NCBI RefSeq assembly: GCF_032164335.1
Contig: NZ_CP134152.1
Location: 4,030,001 to 4,094,000 of the forward strand
Reading direction: 5' to 3'
Length of the DNA stretch: 64,000 nt
Source of the DNA: Winslowiella toletana
Lineage (GTDB): Bacteria; Pseudomonadota; Gammaproteobacteria; Enterobacterales; Enterobacteriaceae
In this document: in pieces, positions 1 to 7,515 of the stretch
How the letters are laid out: the number at the start of each line of letters is the position of its first letter
Numbering within the stretch: the first letter of the stretch is position 1
The notes under the pieces: model-generated
Told to the model about the DNA's origin: nothing
Seen by the model: only the letters and a program-made list of their open reading frames with translations
Databases searched by the model: none
Translations under genes and position numbers: made by a program

Positions 1-1329
1 GCTGTCCGGCAGGAATGGCTTAATCATCTCGCACTTCGCCAGAATTGCCTTACGCGCATCAATCCCCAGCGTCACGCACTCATGCCACAGGCGACGCCCT
101 GCTGCGCCCTGATGCATTTTGGCGTTAACGTCCAGCGCGGCAAACAGCGGATAAAACGGGCTGGTTGAAGCATGCAGCATAAAAGCATTATTAAGCCGTT
201 TATGGCTACAAAAGCGCTGCTGGCCGCGAATATGGTTATCTTTCTTGTGGATCTGCGAAGTCTGCGAGAAGCCAGCCTGCTGTTTATGCACCGACTGGGT
301 GACAAAAATACCCGGATCGTTCTCATTGAGATCGAGTAACAGCGGAGAACAGGCCTCCATCACCGGAATAAACTGCTCGTAACCAACCCAGGCGGAATCA
401 AACAGAATGTAATCGCAGAGATGACCGATTCGGTCAACCACCTGACGCGCGTTATACACCGTGCCGTCATAGGTACCGAGCTGGATCACCGCCAGACGAA
501 ACGGACGCGCTTCGCTGGCGCGTTCCGGTGCAACCTGTTTAATCTGCTTACGTAAATAGCGCTCGTCGAAACAGTGAGCATCAATGCCGCCAATAAAGCC
601 AAACGGATTGCGCGCAGTTTCCAGATAAACCGGCGTGGCACCCGCCTGAATCAGTGCGCCGTGATGATTGGATTTATGGTTGTTGCGGTCAAACAGCACC
701 AGGTCTCCGCGCGTCAGCAGCGCGTTGGTCACCACTTTATTGGCGCTGGAAGTGCCATTCAGCACAAAGTAGGTTTTATCCGCATTAAACACTTTTGCCG
801 CAAACTTTTGCGCATCCTTCGCCGAACCTTCGTGGATCAGCAAATCACCGAGCTTAACGTCGGCATTGCACATATCGGCACGAAATACATTTTCGCCGAA
901 GAAATCAAAGAACTGACGGCCGGCCGGATGCTTTTTAAAGAAAGCTCCGCCCTGATGCCCAGGACAGGCAAAGGTGCTGTTGCCCATCGCCACATATTTG
1001 GTCAGAGTGTCAAAAAATGGCGGCAGCAGAGTCGCTTCATACTGCGCAGCCGCCTCTTCCAGCTGGCGATCCGACTCGGCATCGCCGTTCAGCAATCCGC
1101 TCACTTCAGGCAGTGGCTGCGCCGGTTCAGCGCCTTCCAGTGCGATAAACACCGGCAGATTAAAACCGGTATGACGTAATAACGCCAGCACGCCACTGCG
1201 CGAATCAGCAACAGAGACGACCACCGCCGCCACATCGGTAAAATCAGTACTGTCCAGCGTCACAATATCACGCTGGGTATGGAGGTTTGGCGCAGCGTAG
1301 GCGCTGGCAGCAATTTTTAGTGTTGTCAT
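1..1329 (-). CDS. speC: Ornithine decarboxylase, constitutive type (N-terminal part)
   Basis: PLP-dependent decarboxylase that converts ornithine to putrescine, the first step of the ornithine route to polyamines. Translating the minus strand from the ATG at 1329 gives a start MTTLKIAASAYAAP, then a wing/receiver-like N-terminal domain with TDFTDVAAVVVSVADSRSG. The type III PLP-fold follows with GNSTFACPGHQGG, ENVFRADMCNADVKLGDL, FDRNNHKSNHHGAL and the PLP-lysine region FVTQSVHKQQAGFSQTSQ. The reading frame is open to base 1, so about 443 of roughly 710 residues are present and the C-terminus lies outside the window. Recalled similarity is closer to the constitutive SpeC than to the inducible SpeF. 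The adjacent tRNA-Phe on the other strand matches the E. coli speC-pheV neighbourhood, although the yqgA gene found between them in E. coli is absent. A 52-codon frame (1326-1484) overlaps the start as ATGA but has no clear ribosome site. Confidence 0.93.
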   Translation of the reverse strand, partial: MTTLKIAASAYAAPNLHTQRDIVTLDSTDFTDVAAVVVSVADSRSGVLALLRHTGFNLPVFIALEGAEPAQPLPEVSGLLNGDAESDRQLEEAAAQYEATLLPPFFDTLTKYVAMGNSTFACPGHQGGAFFKKHPAGRQFFDFFGENVFRADMCNADVKLGDLLIHEGSAKDAQKFAAKVFNADKTYFVLNGTSSANKVVTNALLTRGDLVLFDRNNHKSNHHGALIQAGATPVYLETARNPFGFIGGIDAHCFDERYLRKQIKQVAPERASEARPFRLAVIQLGTYDGTVYNARQVVDRIGHLCDYILFDSAWVGYEQFIPVMEACSPLLLDLNENDPGIFVTQSVHKQQAGFSQTSQIHKKDNHIRGQQRFCSHKRLNNAFMLHASTSPFYPLFAALDVNAKMHQGAAGRRLWHECVTLGIDARKAILAKCEMIKPFLPDS

Positions 1330-1984
1330 AGCACAAATCCCAGATTAAACAGGATGAGTGGGTGCCAAAGGCACGGCAATGGGAAATCGCTTCCCGGCGT
1401 AAGTGTCTTAAATCGAAAAAGCATTGGGTTCAGCTTTAACCGCCAGACATCAGTAAAACCAGATCGCGTCTGTTTTTTACTCATGCCTGAAAGCAAGCAT
1501 CAGAAAGCCTCACCGCATGATGAGAGCGTGTATCGATGGGGTCTGACAGAGGATCGTTCGCGCATGCTGCGACATCAAAAGATGGCGGGAACAAGTGCTC
1601 TGATTCAGCATTGAACCGTTCATAGCGGCGACCTCAGTTAAGTGAAATGATGGGGCATCAAAATTTGCGCAATAATCGCATTTTTTAATTTTCGCTACAA
1701 CCCACATACTGAATTAATTGCAACTGAGGTATCATTTATAACATATTGATAATTATAGAATTATCGAAGCGCGAATAATTAAAAACTGTTTTATTATCCG
1801 ATAGTTATGCGGATTTATGCAATATTGTAAGTTTTGCCGACATCATATTGAGTGCCATTTTTTCCCGAACAAAGGCCGAGGGCAAAACCAGCCCCAGCCG
1901 ACCAATTATTATCCGACAACTGGCTTTTTTCACCACAAACTGATGGAAAAGAGTGCAATCAGTCAGCATTCACAACAAAAGCAT

Positions 1985-2013
1985 TTGACGCATTTCTCCC
2001 TTTACGGTTTAAT
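1985..2013 (+). promoter_or_regulatory. Sigma-70 promoter of the tRNA-Phe gene
   Basis: TTGACG at 1985-1990 and TTTAAT at 2008-2013 are separated by exactly 17 bases and followed by a GC-rich discriminator (GCGCCCC, 2014-2020) just before the tRNA. A GC-rich discriminator is the usual sign of stringent control of stable-RNA promoters. Transcription would start near 2020, four bases before the mature tRNA 5' end. Confidence 0.8.
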
Positions 2014-2023
2014 GCGCCCCGTT

Positions 2024-2099
2024 GCCCGAATAGCTCAGTCGGTAGAGCAGGGGATTGAAAATCCCCGTGTCCTTGGTTCGATTCCGAGTTCGGGCACCA
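2024..2099 (+). tRNA. pheV: tRNA-Phe (anticodon GAA)
   Basis: This is a 76-nt tRNA with acceptor arms GCCCGAA and TTCGGGC, a D-arm (GCTCAGTCGGTAGAGC), anticodon stem-loop GGGGATTGAAAATCCCC with anticodon GAA, a TTCGATTCC T-loop and an encoded CCA. It has its own promoter and an intrinsic terminator directly downstream. Location beside speC supports the pheV assignment. pheV is a well-known target of P4-type integrases in Enterobacteriaceae. The DNA that follows looks accessory, but I see no integrase and no second copy of the tRNA 3' end in the window. Confidence 0.96.
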
Positions 2100-2110
2100 C
2101 TATTCATAAG

Positions 2111-2140
2111 GCCTCGCTGCAAAGCGGGGCTTTTTCCTTT
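2111..2140 (+). terminator. Intrinsic terminator of tRNA-Phe
   Basis: GCCTCGCT and AGCGGGGC form an 8-bp stem (with one T-G pair) around the loop GCAA, followed by TTTTTCCTTTT. It lies 11 bases after the tRNA CCA end. Confidence 0.88.
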
Positions 2141-2592
2141 TCTGGCTACGGTAGATTTCTGGTCGTTGCAACACGTTATTTGTTTGCTGGATTTCTTGCC
2201 ATTTTCGCAGATGTTCGTTACTTTTAGACACCTCAACATCCTCTGATGTACCTTTTCCTAACGTCACTGCTACGGTCCTCTACGGTTCCTTTCTCTCAGA
2301 TCATTCATAATGAAGTAGAAAATACGGGTAAAACGGGGGAATTATCATTTCGCCTTAATCCGCTGGTATTAACGTGATTTTGTCGCGGGGAATAAGGTGG
2401 GGAAATCCCCAATAGCAAGCTGGGAAACCTGGCAGCATACACCCTCCACATGGGGATCTTCACCAGTCCGTCCACCTGAAACAAGCTCTTCTTGCCCTTT
2501 CACTTCTTACCGTTTTCAGAATCCCCCCGTTCTCCACGCCATCATAAAATGATTTATCCGTAAGCTAAACGTACTGGACTGTTAAACCTGAG
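2141..2592. other. Gene-free stretch between tRNA-Phe and the HEPN/GNAT module
   Basis: No supportable gene, and no integrase or excisionase remnant that I can recognise in any frame. This is the position where an integrase gene would be expected if an island had entered at the 3' end of the tRNA. Confidence 0.5.
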
Positions 2593-2618
2593 TGTCCGCT
2601 GTGAGCGATCTGCGGACA
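2593..2618. repeat. Small hairpin repeat, copy 1 (TGTCCGC...GCGGACA)
   Basis: TGTCCGC and GCGGACA form a 7-bp perfect stem with a 12-base loop, followed by TTGCT. A second copy lies at 4809-4834 in the opposite orientation: read on the minus strand it shares TGTCCGCT, the spacing and GCGGACATTGCT. The two copies bracket the HEPN/GNAT gene pair. Confidence 0.7.
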
Positions 2619-2730
2619 TTGCTAACAGCCTTCTGTGTGAATTCTCAGGGAGCAGGTCAGCATAGCATCACGTTGAGGCTGTTACCCTACTTGTTCACAC
2701 CAACCCTAACTCCACAGGCTGATTCATAAA

Positions 2731-3732
2731 TTAGTAATTTGCGTGTTTCACACTTTTCAAAAATGCTTTCATATTTTCATTAGGTTGCTCAATTTCGAAG
2801 TTACTTCCATATAACTCTTGTAATTTTGGCCATAACTTACTTAATAACCTTCCCCTGCGATAAAATGGATGTATCCAAACGGTAGATAGGTACGGGGAAT
2901 TTGCATTTGAATTGTTTATTGTGACTAGCCCAACTAAACATTGTCGATAACCACTATTATCCATTGATTGTATTTCTTCGACGAATGGATACGCGATTAC
3001 ATCAGTCCAACCATTATCGGTTGTATCCCATTGCATTCCGTCATGACATTCCTTCGACTGATAGCGGCGTAAAGCTACACACGCGAGCTTTTGCCAATCT
3101 GGAGAATTAATTGTGATCTCTTCATCGTATGACGCGCCTATTGGAGCGGGTATTGGTCTGATTAATCCAGCATGGCATTCATTATAGAACTTCATGTCTC
3201 CCTCAGAAACGTTGCGTACGTTGGTTTGCTCCATGTGTGCGCCATTCAAAAATAGCTCTGATAGTAGTGTATCTACGCTGTAATCTTTATTGATTATTGT
3301 CGGCTTAGAGTTTTTCTTATTAAGGCCGCGAGTAACGATTTTTTGATCAATGTTAACAACATGGAATAATCCGTCGGGGAGGCTAGCGAACCACGATGAG
3401 GCATCTGACCAGAATAGTATGCCTTTTGTACTTCTTAAAAATTTAATTAAGTTAATACAAGCTTCTTCACTAGTCTTGCCGTTGATGCGAAGTATGTTAG
3501 GATTAAAGTAATATTCATCCATATCGGGGAATGCAGCTTCGCAAAATTCCTGTACATAATTTAGCACCTGTATTCTACAGAAATCATCATAGCTGGTAAT
3601 AACTAAGGGAGTATCTTCATTGCTATTATTATTATCAATAATGCAATCTATAGCGAGACTTACTGCTTTGAGTATCACTTCAGTTGAATCTAACGACTCT
3701 AAAAATTTTGTCTTTCGTGTGCGAATATCCAT
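2731..3732 (-). CDS. GNAT-like acetyltransferase-domain protein of unknown role
   Basis: I do not recognise the 333-residue protein as a whole. The last 50 residues read like the acetyl-CoA binding part of a GNAT fold: a beta strand (STVWIHPFYR, about 283-292) running into RRGRLLSKLW, matching the R/Q-x-x-G-x-G/A loop and helix of motif A. The first 200 residues match no domain I can name; they contain PLVITSYDDF and KGILFWSDASSWF, which alternate like a Rossmann-type fold. The ATG at 3732 is preceded by AGGT at good spacing. It lies 15 bases behind the HEPN-type gene, so the two are almost certainly co-transcribed and probably act together. Codon use is AT-rich compared with speC and lac, suggesting recent transfer. 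By analogy with GNAT toxins and HEPN defence proteins, a toxin-antitoxin or anti-phage role is possible; this is inference. Confidence 0.6.
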   Translation of the reverse strand: MDIRTRKTKFLESLDSTEVILKAVSLAIDCIIDNNNSNEDTPLVITSYDDFCRIQVLNYVQEFCEAAFPDMDEYYFNPNILRINGKTSEEACINLIKFLRSTKGILFWSDASSWFASLPDGLFHVVNIDQKIVTRGLNKKNSKPTIINKDYSVDTLLSELFLNGAHMEQTNVRNVSEGDMKFYNECHAGLIRPIPAPIGASYDEEITINSPDWQKLACVALRRYQSKECHDGMQWDTTDNGWTDVIAYPFVEEIQSMDNSGYRQCLVGLVTINNSNANSPYLSTVWIHPFYRRGRLLSKLWPKLQELYGSNFEIEQPNENMKAFLKSVKHANY

Positions 3733-3747
3733 GTATGACCTGCGCTA

Positions 3748-4710
3748 TTAAAATTCATGAATGAACGGTTTGTCATTTGGTTGTAAAATGGTGGTTTTAT
3801 TCGTTGCTACATTTAAACTGTTGTAGAGCATAATTGCCAGGTTCGATGCATTTTCAATCAGCGTTTCAAGAGCCTGGTCTTTAATCACTACGAGGTTCCC
3901 TTCTTTATCCTTTCCACCACGATGCACTAAGTGATTTCGATTGAGGGTTGCCAATTCAATAGCTTCTATCGGACAGTCTTTTTGTACTTTTATATCGAAT
4001 GTAGCTTCATAGCGGTCGATTACCTTTTTAGTGCTATGCCAGCTTGCACTGATCAAGTGTTCCTTGATTGACCTGATTAGCTCTCCCCTAATTTTCTCGA
4101 TGGGTTCACCCTTGAAAGGCAACGCAGCAATATCTTTGCTTACTTTAAATTCAGTCTTACCTTTTTCTATACAATTGGCTATGTAAACATCATCTTTCTC
4201 TATAGAGTTAATGAATAGTTCAACATAAAGCGTTTCCAAAGCTGTAATAACATTCGTGTAGAGCAAACTAAGCAAGTGGTCTTTTTGCTGTTGTTCAGTT
4301 TTATCTTTTGCAAGTTTTTTTATTTTATCGATATTGTCAATGAATTTTAAATACGGATTACCGGAAGACGTTACAGCGTCGTAAATATCATCATCGTACC
4401 AATCATCTATATTATTTGAGTTTCCAGACCAGTCAAAACATTGTGTTTGTAAGTCATCTACTAATTCCTCGATATACTCATATTTAACATGTTGATCGAA
4501 GATGGATTGTAGTTCTTCGCTCGCATCATACGGCCCGCCATATATATAAGCATAGCCACCTTCTCTACTTTCATAAGGACAAGCATTTGCCGGATCTTCA
4601 AAGTTTTCAAAGAACCAGTTTTTCATTACTTCGAGTTGATCTTTTTTGCTTATGTATTTTAAAGATTTTAGTGGGACTTTCTTTCCATTAACCTCGAAAA
4701 CAATTTTCAC
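3748..4710 (-). CDS. HEPN-like protein with R-x4-H motif, unknown function
   Basis: This 320-residue acidic, helix-rich protein is unknown to me by name. A C-terminal helical segment has ELATLNRNHLVHRGG (about 253-267), with Arg258 and His263 in the R-x4-H arrangement that forms the RNase active site of HEPN domains. The preceding helix (LLYTNVITALETLYVELF, about 150-166) fits the first helix of such a bundle. The N-terminal 130 residues contain many Asp, Glu, Tyr and Trp (DDWYDDDIYD). Two in-frame starts compete. GTG 4710 has AAGGGAG nine bases upstream and gives the natural-looking MKIVFEVNGKK. ATG 4770 has a stronger AAGGAGG but adds an odd 20-residue leader and lies upstream of the only good promoter. 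Operon partner: the GNAT-like gene 15 bases downstream. An RNase toxin or abortive-infection effector is the leading guess. Confidence 0.6.
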   Translation of the reverse strand: MKIVFEVNGKKVPLKSLKYISKKDQLEVMKNWFFENFEDPANACPYESREGGYAYIYGGPYDASEELQSIFDQHVKYEYIEELVDDLQTQCFDWSGNSNNIDDWYDDDIYDAVTSSGNPYLKFIDNIDKIKKLAKDKTEQQQKDHLLSLLYTNVITALETLYVELFINSIEKDDVYIANCIEKGKTEFKVSKDIAALPFKGEPIEKIRGELIRSIKEHLISASWHSTKKVIDRYEATFDIKVQKDCPIEAIELATLNRNHLVHRGGKDKEGNLVVIKDQALETLIENASNLAIMLYNSLNVATNKTTILQPNDKPFIHEF

Positions 4711-4743
4711 GATGTAACGCTCCCTTGTATCAATTGCGCAACT

Positions 4744-4752
4744 ATTATACCA
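4744..4752 (-). promoter_or_regulatory. Extended -10 promoter for the HEPN/GNAT operon
   Basis: On the minus strand TGGTATAAT (TATAAT at 4749-4744 preceded by TGn) is a perfect extended -10 element, about 34 bases before the GTG at 4710. No good -35 is visible, which is acceptable for an extended -10. If this promoter is used, translation must begin at GTG 4710 rather than at ATG 4770. Confidence 0.5.
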
Positions 4753-4808
4753 CAGCGAAATACAGGGCATGACCTGCCTCCTTAAACTAACATACCATGA
4801 GCCAGCAA

Positions 4809-4834
4809 TGTCCGCTATTGGCACTAAGCGGACA
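4809..4834. repeat. Small hairpin repeat, copy 2 (inverted relative to copy 1)
   Basis: TGTCCGCT and AGCGGACA form an 8-bp stem around a 10-base loop. On the minus strand it continues as GCGGACATTGCT, as copy 1 does on the plus strand. The coding sequence of the IS3 transposase stops abruptly at this repeat, so it marks a recombination junction. Confidence 0.7.
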
Positions 4835-4839
4835 AGCTA

Positions 4840-5450
4840 ACAACTCCAGTTTTACGGCATGTCTCTCTGCCCATTCAGCCAGGGCCAGAGAGATAAACTC
4901 CGGACCATTATCCATGCGCAGCATGACCGGATAGCCGCGATTTGCCGCGATCATGTCGAGCACACTGACCACTCGCAGAGCTGGCAGATTCAGATCGATT
5001 TCAATCGACAATGCCTCACGGTTAAAGTCATCAACAACATTGAACGTGCGAAAACGACGGCCACAGACCAGGGCATCTTGCATAAAATCGACAGACCAGC
5101 TCTGGTTCAGCGCTTCAGGCGTGGCCAGTGGCGAGGGATTACGTACCGGCAACCGTTGTTTGCCCTTACGGCGAAAGTTCAGCTTCAGCAGACAGTAAAT
5201 ACGGTGGATCCTTTTGTGATTCCACGGGTATCCCTGCCGCCGCAGAACCTGGAAGAGTTTCGGAAAACCGTATCGTGGGTATCGCTCTGCCACTGCCTGC
5301 AACGCGACAATGACGGGTTCGTCACGCGTGGTATCCGGGCGGTAATGATAAACCGTTCTGCTCAGGTTCAGACTCCGGCAGGCCTGACGGATACTGAGTC
5401 CGAACGTCGTTATCAGATGAGTGACCAGCTCACGCTTAAAGGCTGGTTTT
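4840..5450 (-). pseudogene. IS3-family transposase OrfB, truncated
   Basis: The DDE integrase-core half of an IS3-type transposase. The open frame extends upstream of any start codon (KPAFKRELVTHLITTFGLSIRQ from about 5450), as expected for a product made by -1 frameshifting from orfA. The slippery run is the A-rich stretch at the end of orfA. Visible motifs are the HTH_21-like region (RYPRYGFPKLFQVLRRQG), the first Asp (SWSVDFMQDA) and the second Asp (LRMDNGPEFIS). After LELLA the sequence leaves the family and hits a stop near 4787; the glutamate with its K/R partner and the C-terminus are missing. Inactive. Confidence 0.85.
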
Positions 5451-5715
5451 AAAGCTTTTTTTCGATAACATCTTTAGGAGCCCGGTTCTCAAGGCCCAGG
5501 TCGGCAAACATCTGTTTGAGACGTCGGTTCTCGTCCTCAAGATCCTTGATCTTTTTAATATCAGAAGCCTCCATGCCGCCATATCTGGACTTCCAGTTGT
5601 AGTAGGTGGCTTCAGAGATACCGGCCTCCCGGCAGATATCCTTAACAGTTCGTCCGGCTTCAACCGACTTAATCACGTCGATGATCTGATGCTCAGTAAA
5701 ACGGGCTTTACGCAT
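5449..5715 (-). CDS. IS3-family transposase OrfA
   Basis: 88-residue DNA-binding half of an IS3-family transposase. It has a helix-turn-helix (TVKDICREAGISEATYYNWK, about 24-43), then a leucine-zipper-like coiled coil (IKKIKDLEDENRRLKQMFADLGLE) and the family ending DVIEKKL. The start ATG at 5715 has GGAGATCGCT before it. In intact elements OrfA binds the inverted repeats and the OrfAB fusion is the transposase; here OrfB is truncated, so OrfA can at most act as a repressor. The KDVIEKKL ending is typical of the IS407-like subgroup, but I would not name the exact element. Confidence 0.85.
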   Translation of the reverse strand: MRKARFTEHQIIDVIKSVEAGRTVKDICREAGISEATYYNWKSRYGGMEASDIKKIKDLEDENRRLKQMFADLGLENRAPKDVIEKKL

Positions 5716-6300
5716 AGCGATCTCCTTCGTTGGCAGATTGAGTATGCAGGAAGATCTCTAAATATGAATGGCACGATTATGCGGGATGTTTACAGCCCCA
5801 CCCTGCCGGGCCGACTCATGCTACAGCTACTGCGTGGCCGCCAGGATCCTCTCTGCTGCCAGACCACTGCGATCATCGTCAGCAAGCAGGTGCTGATGTC
5901 CCAGTTCACTGTCTGCGCTGCAGAGAAAAGCACTGAGCGTGGTAATGGCCACGCATGCCAATGGCCAGTAGGGGTATTGAGTTAGCGTGCAACGTCGCTG
6001 ATCCGCGGGTTACACGTCTGCCGACGATGGTAATGGCGACCAGAATTGGGCCAGGCCAGCTGGTGAGAGGCCTTACATTCAACATTGAACTGGCACCATC
6101 ATGAAACTATGAAATCAGATGTATCTTTAATTATCAGTCAGTGTGTCATAAACAAAAAATAGCAGAGTCTCATTATATAAAATTATAACTTTATTATTTT
6201 GGTAATTCCCTGGTGTTGCCATATTGCGTACAGTTTTCACTGTTGTTGATGACGTGTCAGACCTTAAACCGCGTGCAGGCCTGAATTGGTTTTTTTTCGT
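5716..6300. other. Non-coding or degenerate stretch
   Basis: No gene that I can support. 5790-6080 is more GC-rich than its surroundings and gives short broken stretches in several frames (for example GPILVAITIVGRRVTRGSATL on the minus strand), which may be the remains of a decayed gene. 6110-6300 is AT-rich and holds nothing obvious. Confidence 0.4.
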
Positions 6301-6537
6301 TTACGGACGCTGATTTTTTGACTGATATCGACTCGGCCATATTTCTTCAGGTGGCAGGCCGATAGCACTGGCAATAATCTCTTCTCCACGTGGCCAGGGC
6401 CTCGTAAGTGCATTACCCAGCGTTCCTGACGAAAGACCATTCTCTCTTGACAGAGCAGAGAGTGATTTCTTCTTTTTTCTTACTGCGGCAAGGATATCTT
6501 CCCTGTGCCAGTCTGATGAAAGCTGATTCGATTCCAT
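6301..6537 (-). CDS. Ner/Nlp-type winged-helix DNA-binding regulator
   Basis: This 78-residue protein matches the small Ner/Nlp (SfsB) family of phage-Mu-Ner-like regulators: SDWHREDILAAVRKKKKSLSALSRENGL, then TLGNALTRPWPRGEEIIASAIGLPPEEIWPSRY. The W-x-R-x-D-I start, the ARENGL-like recognition helix and the closing PEEIWPSRY are all in place. The length is normal. ATG 6537 has GGAG eight bases upstream. In E. coli sfsB/nlp influences maltose genes; in Mu, Ner represses the early operon. It stands alone between a decayed segment and queC, so its target is unknown; a prophage relic is possible. Confidence 0.8.
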   Translation of the reverse strand: MESNQLSSDWHREDILAAVRKKKKSLSALSRENGLSSGTLGNALTRPWPRGEEIIASAIGLPPEEIWPSRYQSKNQRP

Positions 6538-6784
6538 TCATAAATCTCCAATATGAGAATCATCTAAAATGGCAACCTTCCTGATGTGGAAGCTCAGTAA
6601 CACTTGGCCATTACGCTTTAACAAAGCTGCAGTATTAATACCCTCGCCCTATAAAATAATCAACATCCACGTTTAAAAATGATGATTATTTTACCTATCA
6701 AGCATGATAAAATGCCTTTTTTTGACCAAAAAAACGGCAAAAAAAATTTAACCATATGATTTTAATAGCAATGAGGGATCGATA

Positions 6785-7480
6785 ATGAACAAGGCCGTTG
6801 TTGTTTTTAGTGGTGGGCAGGATTCAACAACTTGTCTTATTTATGCATTGCATAAATACAAACAAGTCCATTGCATAACTTTTGATTACGGGCAACGTCA
6901 CCGTGAAGAAATTGCCATTGCACGCGAGCTGACGTTAAAGTTAGGTGTCATTCATAAAGTCATGGATGTGGGACTACTGAATGAACTTACAGTAAGTAGT
7001 TTAACTCGTAGTGACATCCCTGTTCCGGAGCAAATTAGTGATAAGGATAGTGATGTTCCTAATACTTTTGTGCCGGGAAGAAACATCCTGTTTCTAACCC
7101 TCGCATCAATCTATGCTTATCAGATAGATGCCAGAACCATCATAACGGGTGTATGTGAGACCGATTTTTCTGGATATCCGGATTGCCGAAATGAATTTGT
7201 GCTTGCGCTGAATAATGCCTTAAGTCTCGGTCTGGGTAGAACTATTGATATTGAAACCCCACTTATGAATCTGAATAAAGCTGAAACCTGGGCAATGGCA
7301 GATCATTATAATTCATTTGATTTAATTAAAGACCAAACACTTACCTGCTACAATGGCATCAAGGGGGCAGGCTGTGGTAATTGCCCATCCTGCTTTTTAC
7401 GCAAAAGAGGACTGGACGAATACAATAATGAGAAATATCTCGTTATGAAATCGTTCAGGGAGAAAGCCAAATTCCTGTAA
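6785..7480 (+). CDS. queC: 7-cyano-7-deazaguanine (preQ0) synthase QueC
   Basis: QueC converts 7-carboxy-7-deazaguanine to preQ0 with ATP and ammonia, on the way to queuosine in tRNA or 7-deazaguanine marks in DNA. The 231-residue protein has the full family length. It shows the N-terminal PP-loop SGGQDSTTC (about 9-17), the FDYGQRH segment, [16 protein letters not shown] and a C-terminal zinc site ([16 protein letters not shown]). ATG 6785 follows GAGGG at seven bases. Its neighbour in convergent orientation is a queuosine-precursor-type transporter, so the locus is a 7-deazaguanine supply unit. queD, queE, queF and the dpd DNA-modification genes are not in the window. Enterobacteria normally carry queC elsewhere on the chromosome, so this AT-rich copy in accessory DNA is probably a second one. 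No preQ1-type riboswitch could be recognised upstream. Confidence 0.93.
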   Translation: MNKAVVVFSGGQDSTTCLIYALHKYKQVHCITFDYGQRHREEIAIARELTLKLGVIHKVMDVGLLNELTVSSLTRSDIPVPEQISDKDSDVPNTFVPGRNILFLTLASIYAYQIDARTIITGVCETDFSGYPDCRNEFVLALNNALSLGLGRTIDIETPLMNLNKAETWAMADHYNSFDLIKDQTLTCYNGIKGAGCGNCPSCFLRKRGLDEYNNEKYLVMKSFREKAKFL

Positions 7481-7487
7481 AACCTAT

Positions 7488-7515
7488 CTGGGGACAAATG
7501 CCCCCAGTTAAATTT
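7488..7515. terminator. Hairpin between convergent queC and transporter genes
   Basis: CTGGGG (7488-7493) and CCCCAG (7502-7507) form a 6-bp stem around an 8-base loop, followed by TTAAATTTCT on the plus strand. It lies eight bases after the queC stop and just before the transporter stop, so it may terminate transcription from the queC side. The U-tract is imperfect. Confidence 0.5.

Larger units (their letters stand above)
4840..5715 (-). mobile_element. Truncated IS3-family insertion sequence
   Basis: Contains a complete orfA (5449-5715) and an orfB that lacks its 3' third, including the last catalytic glutamate. The left end and its terminal inverted repeat have been lost at the hairpin repeat at 4809-4834. 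I could not define the right-hand inverted repeat upstream of orfA. The element cannot transpose by itself. Confidence 0.82.

Noticed and set aside
4711..4824. N-terminal extension of the HEPN-type protein up to 4824
   Set aside because: The upstream-most part lies in the junction with the IS fragment and hairpin repeat; better starts exist at 4770 and 4710.
5790..6080. Degenerate gene between the IS3 remnant and the Ner-like gene
   Set aside because: Translations in all frames are interrupted and no family could be recognised.
6722..6760. TTGACC and TATGAT as a queC promoter
   Set aside because: The spacing is far from 17 bases and the A-rich tract gives several equally poor alternatives, so no promoter is called.
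6600..6784. preQ1 riboswitch upstream of queC
   Set aside because: I looked for the short preQ1-I pseudoknot pattern and found only AT-rich sequence; no convincing stem with the adenine-rich tail.
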